A stretch of 9,683 nt of DNA from Sandaracinaceae bacterium (GTDB taxonomy: Bacteria; Myxococcota_A; Polyangia; Polyangiales; Houyiibacteriaceae): the NCBI GenBank assembly GCA_012514415.1, contig JAAZAH010000241.1, positions 1 to 9,683 of the forward strand. Reading direction: 5' to 3'. The position numbers were made by a program, and so were the translations under genes. Of the stretch, positions 6,333 through 9,683 are shown in pieces (position 1 is the first letter of the stretch; every line of letters begins with the position of its first letter). The notes below the pieces were generated by a model. It did no database searches and was not told where the DNA came from. It saw only the letters and a list, made by a program, of their open reading frames with translations.

Positions 6333-6998
6333 ATGACGTCCACAAAATTTCCAGAGCTCGATCCCGAACGAGAATCCGTCCCGACGCATATCGTCGGGGC
6401 GACCGATCTCATTGCCGATCGTCCCCCTTCCGTTCAGCGCATCCTTATCGCCGCCGAGGCGCTCTTCGCAGAGCATGGATATGCAGCGATCAGCGTAGAG
6501 GACATCCTTGTCCTCGCCGAGGTGTCGCGCACCACGTTCTATCAGCGCTTTGCAGGGAAGGAGGATCTCGCCTCAGCGCTCTTTCAGCGCGCGCTCGCCA
6601 TCCTCGAAGGAAACATCGCGAGGCGCGTCTCGAAACAAAAAACGCTCAACGAAAAATTGAGCGCCGGGCTCGATCTCTACCTCTCTCTCTGGCAGCGTCA
6701 CGGACGACTCTTTCAGGAGCTCACGGCCGAGGCTCTGCGTCCGGGCTCGAAGCTTGGGCCGATGCGCCGTCAGCTCATCGATCGCGTCGTGCGCCTCATC
6801 ACCGAATCCATCCCGACGACGCGCGATCCCGAGCTTCACGAGACCCTCTGCCTCCAGCTCATCCTGGGGCTCGAGGGCTTTTTGATTTACCGCCATCCGG
6901 AGAGCGGGCTCACGGACGCCGAAAAAGAGAAGCTCAAGGCCGGACTTTTCCCGGAGCTGCTTGCGTGGGTAGGGCGCGCGGGCTCGAGCGACGCTTGA
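6333..6998 (+). CDS. TetR/AcrR-family transcriptional regulator
   Basis: A 221-residue regulator with the TetR helix-turn-helix at about residues 34-80: SVQRILIAAEALFAEHGY, then ISVEDILVLAEVSRTTFYQR, then FAGKEDL. The rest is helical, as expected for the ligand-binding and dimer domain. TetR proteins are usually repressors released by a small ligand. A 33-residue tail precedes the HTH, longer than the usual 5-20 residues. ATG 6333 was chosen; a TTG at 6303 would add ten residues, and neither has a recognisable ribosome binding site, so translation coupled to the DUF2236 gene is possible. It lies 54 bp after that gene and probably controls the divergent promoter at about 5051-5088. Its stop is 12 bp from the stop of the convergent kinase gene. 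Confidence 0.88.
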   Translation: MTSTKFPELDPERESVPTHIVGATDLIADRPPSVQRILIAAEALFAEHGYAAISVEDILVLAEVSRTTFYQRFAGKEDLASALFQRALAILEGNIARRVSKQKTLNEKLSAGLDLYLSLWQRHGRLFQELTAEALRPGSKLGPMRRQLIDRVVRLITESIPTTRDPELHETLCLQLILGLEGFLIYRHPESGLTDAEKEKLKAGLFPELLAWVGRAGSSDA

Positions 6999-7010
6999 AA
7001 TCAGCGCCGC

Positions 7011-8348
7011 TCAAACCACGCTTGCCTCGGCGGCTTCATCGATCCGCTCGACGATCTCCTGAAGGCTCGGGCGATCGTCGGGGGATTTGGCGAGCATGCG
7101 ATCGAGCAGCTCGGCGATATGCGCAGGCGTTTCCGGTCGAAGCTCAGCCACGCGCGGCGGCTCTTCTTGTAGATGCGAGAGGAGAAGCTGCGGGCCACTC
7201 GTCTCAAAAGGGAGCCTCCCCGTAATCATCTCATAGAAGGTGCAGCCGAGGGAATAGATGTCGGAGCGAGCGTCGGCGATCTCGCCCGATGCTTGCTCGG
7301 GACTCATATAAGCGGGCGATCCCATGATGGTGAAGGCCTGGGTGAGTTTCGGTCCTTCATGCATCTTGGCGAGGCCAAAGTCGGTGATTTTCGGTTCGCC
7401 CTCCTCGCTGATGAGGATGTTCGCGGGCTTCAGATCGCGATGAATCACGCCCGCCTCGTGCGCGTGCATCAGCGCCCGCGCGATGAGCGGGGCGAGGCGG
7501 TAAAATTCGTCGAGTGCGAGCGGCAGCTTCCCGTTCAGATATTCGTCGAGCGGGCCGCCCCGGACGAATTCCATCGCCATGAAGCTTCCTTGGTCGGTCT
7601 CGATGAGATCGTAGACTTGAACGATTCCGGGATGGCTCAGGCGAGCGAGCGCCCTGGCCTCCACGCGAAAGCGCTCGGCCATCACGTCTGAGGCCATGAA
7701 AGCAGCGGGGAGCTCTTTAAGCGCGACCTCGCGCTGAAGGTTCGTGTCTTCGGCAAGGTGGACGATGCCCATCCCACCCCGTCCAAGCTCGCTCTTGATC
7801 TGATATCTCCCCGCGATTGAACCATCGCCGGCGGCTTGAACGAGCGTCGGACTCGAGGCAAGCGGCGGCGCGGACGTGGCGGTTTCGCGCGTACCGATAC
7901 CCGACAGCAGCGTCCTCGCACCCGAGACGAGGGTGGCTTCAAATGAGGGCTTCGAAGCGAAATGTTCACCGCGGAGGGCACGCCGTGCGGCGCGATACAC
8001 GAAGAAGAGTGCCGTCGCCGAGGCAAGATAGCGATAGATCGCGAGCATCCGCGGCGCGAAAAGCTCGTTCCGCGGATCGTCCGTCACCACGGTTTGAGCG
8101 ACGCGGCGACCGAAAGCGCGCCGACGCGTGACGGTCTCCTCGATGGGCGGATAAAGCACATCCGCCAGCCACTCGAGGAGCGGAGGTAGCAAGAAGACGC
8201 CCACCATCGAAAGGATGAGCGCGATGAGAATGACCGGGCGCAGCTCGATGAATAAGCGTGCGCGCCCCTCGGGATCGCGAAGGAGGGAGAGAAAATCGCG
8301 GAGCTCCGACAAAGCCTGATCGAAAAATCGTCTCAACGCGTCGCCCAT
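7011..8348 (-). CDS. Membrane-anchored Ser/Thr protein kinase (PknB-like, Hanks type)
   Basis: A 445-residue kinase with all catalytic motifs: glycine loop GRGGMG (189-194), ATP-binding K211 (VALKEL), alpha-C E230, HRDLKPAN (303-310, catalytic D305), DFG (323-325), SPE in place of APE (349-351), SDIYSLG (362-368) and R426. It should be active and phosphorylate Ser/Thr. Before the kinase domain are two membrane segments, about 38-58 (PVILIALILSMVGVFLLPPL) and 102-118 (MLAIYRYLASATALFFVY). They leave a roughly 43-residue loop outside and place the kinase in the cytoplasm. This order (anchor first, kinase last) reverses the usual bacterial PknB layout, and no PASTA or other sensor domain is seen. 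ATG 8348 has no clear ribosome binding site and lies within a 14-bp palindrome. It is divergent from pstS and convergent with tetR. Confidence 0.92.
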   Translation of the reverse strand: MGDALRRFFDQALSELRDFLSLLRDPEGRARLFIELRPVILIALILSMVGVFLLPPLLEWLADVLYPPIEETVTRRRAFGRRVAQTVVTDDPRNELFAPRMLAIYRYLASATALFFVYRAARRALRGEHFASKPSFEATLVSGARTLLSGIGTRETATSAPPLASSPTLVQAAGDGSIAGRYQIKSELGRGGMGIVHLAEDTNLQREVALKELPAAFMASDVMAERFRVEARALARLSHPGIVQVYDLIETDQGSFMAMEFVRGGPLDEYLNGKLPLALDEFYRLAPLIARALMHAHEAGVIHRDLKPANILISEEGEPKITDFGLAKMHEGPKLTQAFTIMGSPAYMSPEQASGEIADARSDIYSLGCTFYEMITGRLPFETSGPQLLLSHLQEEPPRVAELRPETPAHIAELLDRMLAKSPDDRPSLQEIVERIDEAAEASVV

Positions 8349-8356
8349 CGATGGGC
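8343..8356. repeat. 14-bp perfect palindrome over the kinase start codon
   Basis: GCCCATCGATGGGC is perfectly self-complementary and contains the kinase ATG (8346-8348 on the minus strand). It could be an operator, or a fold that hides the start codon. A 14-bp palindrome is expected roughly once by chance in a window of this size, so position is the only argument. Confidence 0.35.
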
Positions 8357-8455
8357 TTCATATCACGTACGCGGCCGAAGTTGTCGAGTCGAAACCGGCT
8401 CGCAACCGCGTCACGCTCCTCGCTCCGCCCAAAGACTCCGACAGGATGCCTCAGC

Positions 8456-8475
8456 GTGGGTGCGAGCGCTCCCAC
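8456..8475. repeat. Imperfect 20-bp inverted repeat
   Basis: GTGGGTGCGAGCGCTCCCAC is symmetric at eight of nine outer pairs; the exceptions are a T-T mismatch and the central two bases. It lies about 108 bp upstream of the kinase start. An operator is possible. No T-tract follows, so it is not an intrinsic terminator. Confidence 0.4.
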
Positions 8476-8649
8476 CTCCGGCGCCGTCTCCGCGCATCGC
8501 CTCCGAACCGACCAAGCCGCGCTGCCGCAGCCCCGAAGCGCGACGATCGTGTGAACTACGCACCATCCGGTTTGAACCTGCGGCCGAGATCGCCCAGAAC
8601 ACGCCCGTTCCCATCCCTCTTTCCTTCCCTTGGGGCGTCTGCCCCGCTC

Positions 8650-8682
8650 GCGTTGCGCATCTGTCACATTTCTGTTGCATTC
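8650..8682 (+). promoter_or_regulatory. Pho box (PhoB-type operator) of pstS
   Basis: CTGTCAC (8661-8667), ATTT, CTGTTGC (8672-8678), ATTC is an excellent match to the PhoB box, two CTGTCAT-like heptamers each followed by a 4-base AT-rich spacer. A degenerate third unit, GCGTTGC-GCAT (8650-8660), continues the same 11-bp period upstream. The site ends 39 bp before the pstS ATG and would take the place of a -35 box; the best -10 I can offer is a poor CATCCT at 8689-8694. It predicts activation under phosphate limitation by a PhoB/PhoP-type regulator. Confidence 0.8.
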
Positions 8683-8721
8683 GGGACGCATCCTCCGCTC
8701 TGAAAGGCGCGCGCACTTCAC

Positions 8722-9630
8722 ATGAACACCCTCTCACGAATCCTTTGCCTCATCGGCTTCTTGGCCTCGGTCTCCCTCGCCTTGAGCGCGTGCGGGAATC
8801 GCTACGACGAAATCACGGGAGGCGAGGGCGCCAAGCAGAGCGGCGGTCGGCAGACGCTCACCATCAAGGGCTCCGATACGATGGTGATCCTCGCTCAGCG
8901 CTGGGCCGAGGGCTTCATGGCCGCCAACGCCAACTCGACCATCCAGGTCTCCGGCGGCGGAAGTGGAACTGGCATCGCCGCGCTCATCAACGGCACCACC
9001 GATCTCGCCAACTCGAGCCGCAAGATCAAAGAGCGCGAGATCGAAACCGTCCGCAAGAATCGCAGCGCCGAGGTCGTCGAGACGCCCGTCGCGATCGACA
9101 CGATCGCTGTCTACGTCTCCGAGAAAAACCCGGTCAAAAAGCTCAACATCGAAACCATCAAGCAGATCTACCGCGGGCGCATCAAGAACTGGAGCGAAGT
9201 CGGCGGGCCGGATCTGCCGATCGTCCTCTATAGCCGCGAGAACAACTCCGGCACGTACGCTTATTTCAAGGAGCAGGTCCTCGACGATGAGGATTTTGTG
9301 GCCGAAGCGCAGACCCTTCCCGGCACAGCCTCGGTGATCAACGCGGTCGCTCGCGACGAAAAGGGAATCGGCTATGGCGGCATCGCCTTTGGTGAGGGCG
9401 TGCGAGCGCTTGAGATCGCCGGTGAAGACGGCATCCACTACGCACCGACCATGGAAAATGCGATCGGAGGGATCTATCCCCTCGCCCGCTTCCTCTATAT
9501 CTACTCCGCCGGAGAGCCCACCGGCATTGCGCGTCAATTCCTTGATTTCGCGCTCTCCGAGATCGGCCAGAGTGTCGTCGACGGCGTGGGCTACTATCCG
9601 CTCCCCCGCGAGATGCGCGGGAATGAATAG
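8722..9630 (+). CDS. pstS: Phosphate ABC transporter substrate-binding lipoprotein PstS
   Basis: A 302-residue PstS-family protein that binds inorganic phosphate in the periplasm and delivers it to the PstCAB ABC transporter. The N-terminus MNTLSRILCL then IGFLASVSLALSAC is a lipoprotein signal with lipobox LSAC, Cys24 being lipidated. Phosphate-site marks of the family are visible: GSDTM (50-54), GGGSGTGI (78-85), ANSSRKIK (96-103), VAID (123-126), and RENNSGTY (172-179) with the anion-binding SGT. IYRGRIKNWSEVGG (149-162) and the C-terminal YYPLP (291-295) are typical of the family. ATG 8722 is the only sensible start, because an in-frame TGA lies at 8701; the nearest Shine-Dalgarno-like AAAGG is 14 bases away. 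A Pho box precedes it. No downstream pst gene begins before the window ends 53 bp after the stop; the terminal AGAGAAGAT could precede one. Confidence 0.93.
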   Translation: MNTLSRILCLIGFLASVSLALSACGNRYDEITGGEGAKQSGGRQTLTIKGSDTMVILAQRWAEGFMAANANSTIQVSGGGSGTGIAALINGTTDLANSSRKIKEREIETVRKNRSAEVVETPVAIDTIAVYVSEKNPVKKLNIETIKQIYRGRIKNWSEVGGPDLPIVLYSRENNSGTYAYFKEQVLDDEDFVAEAQTLPGTASVINAVARDEKGIGYGGIAFGEGVRALEIAGEDGIHYAPTMENAIGGIYPLARFLYIYSAGEPTGIARQFLDFALSEIGQSVVDGVGYYPLPREMRGNE

Positions 9631-9683
9631 CCTAGGCTCCCACGCGCTTTCGATGAACATCGCCCCCCTTTGTTAGAGAAGAT

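Larger units (their letters stand above)
8349..8721. other. Divergent kinase/pstS intergenic region
   Basis: 373 bp without a convincing gene. It holds an imperfect inverted repeat (8456-8475), an 18-base pyrimidine run (8614-8631), a small GGGGC-GTCT-GCCCC hairpin (8632-8645) and the Pho box just before pstS. No kinase promoter can be picked out by eye, and no terminator or structured RNA is evident. Confidence 0.6.

Noticed and set aside
6308..7225. 305-codon plus-strand frame overlapping tetR and the kinase 3' end
   Set aside because: His/Arg-rich low-complexity translation in another frame of tetR, continuing into antisense kinase sequence; tetR itself has a clear HTH.
8411..8614. Small minus-strand frame (about 67 residues) with AAGGA seven bases before its ATG, in the kinase/pstS gap
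   Set aside because: The ribosome site is good, but the translation (Gly/Ala/Arg/Ser-rich, no hydrophobic pattern) does not look like a protein, and the pyrimidine run that creates the site may be chance. Worth a homologue check only.
9605..9621. CCCGCG-AGATG-CGCGGG hairpin at the pstS 3' end as terminator
   Set aside because: It lies inside the coding sequence and is not followed by a T-tract; transcription may well continue into a downstream pst gene.
8734..9660. 308-codon minus-strand frame opposite pstS
   Set aside because: Antisense to a clearly conserved PstS; the Asp-rich translation is the usual mirror of GC-rich coding sequence.

Overview
This is a GC-rich, gene-dense stretch of bacterial chromosome with eight recognisable genes, one of them cut by the left edge. 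A BamD-type outer-membrane assembly lipoprotein, a PstS lipoprotein and several signal peptides point to a Gram-negative (diderm) organism. TPR-rich envelope proteins together with a eukaryote-like Ser/Thr kinase are typical of Myxococcota and other former deltaproteobacteria. That placement is an inference from gene content, with no marker gene to confirm it. I see no rRNA, tRNA, CRISPR array, insertion sequence or phage gene.

Layout. (1) 1-2749, minus strand: a probable three-gene envelope operon, transcribed as exported TPR protein, then BamD-like lipoprotein, then a cytoplasmic-looking TPR protein that runs off the window. The gaps are 48 and 19 bp, and bamD has a perfect AGGAGG ribosome binding site. 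(2) 2750-2937: intergenic region with a clear intrinsic terminator for the gene at 2938-4032 and the leader of the TPR operon. (3) 2938-6998: a compact divergent redox cluster. On the minus strand a ferritin-like diiron protein is followed by an extended SDR that resembles thioester/acyl reductases. On the plus strand an MpaB/Lcp-type (DUF2236) heme oxygenase is followed by a TetR regulator. The 80-bp gap between the two start codons is AT-rich and holds an imperfect palindrome overlapping candidate -10 boxes in both directions, the natural site for TetR control. (4) 7011-8348, minus strand: a membrane-anchored Ser/Thr kinase that converges on tetR with only 12 bp between stop codons. (5) 8349-8721: a 373-bp divergent intergenic region ending in a strong Pho-box match. 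(6) 8722-9630, plus strand: the phosphate-binding lipoprotein PstS. No later pst gene is visible before the window ends.

The part most likely to be undescribed is the divergent cluster. It joins a diiron carboxylate protein, an acyl-reductase-like SDR and a DUF2236 heme protein under one probable TetR switch. Its substrate cannot be read from sequence; a lipid, fatty acyl or isoprenoid compound is a reasonable inference. The DUF2236 protein keeps the heme-site Arg, Thr and His at Lcp-like spacing but lacks the Lcp Lys, so it is unlikely to be a true rubber oxygenase. The remaining genes are ordinary in function. The kinase's N-terminal two-helix anchor, the Pho box and several palindromes at gene starts still deserve a look.
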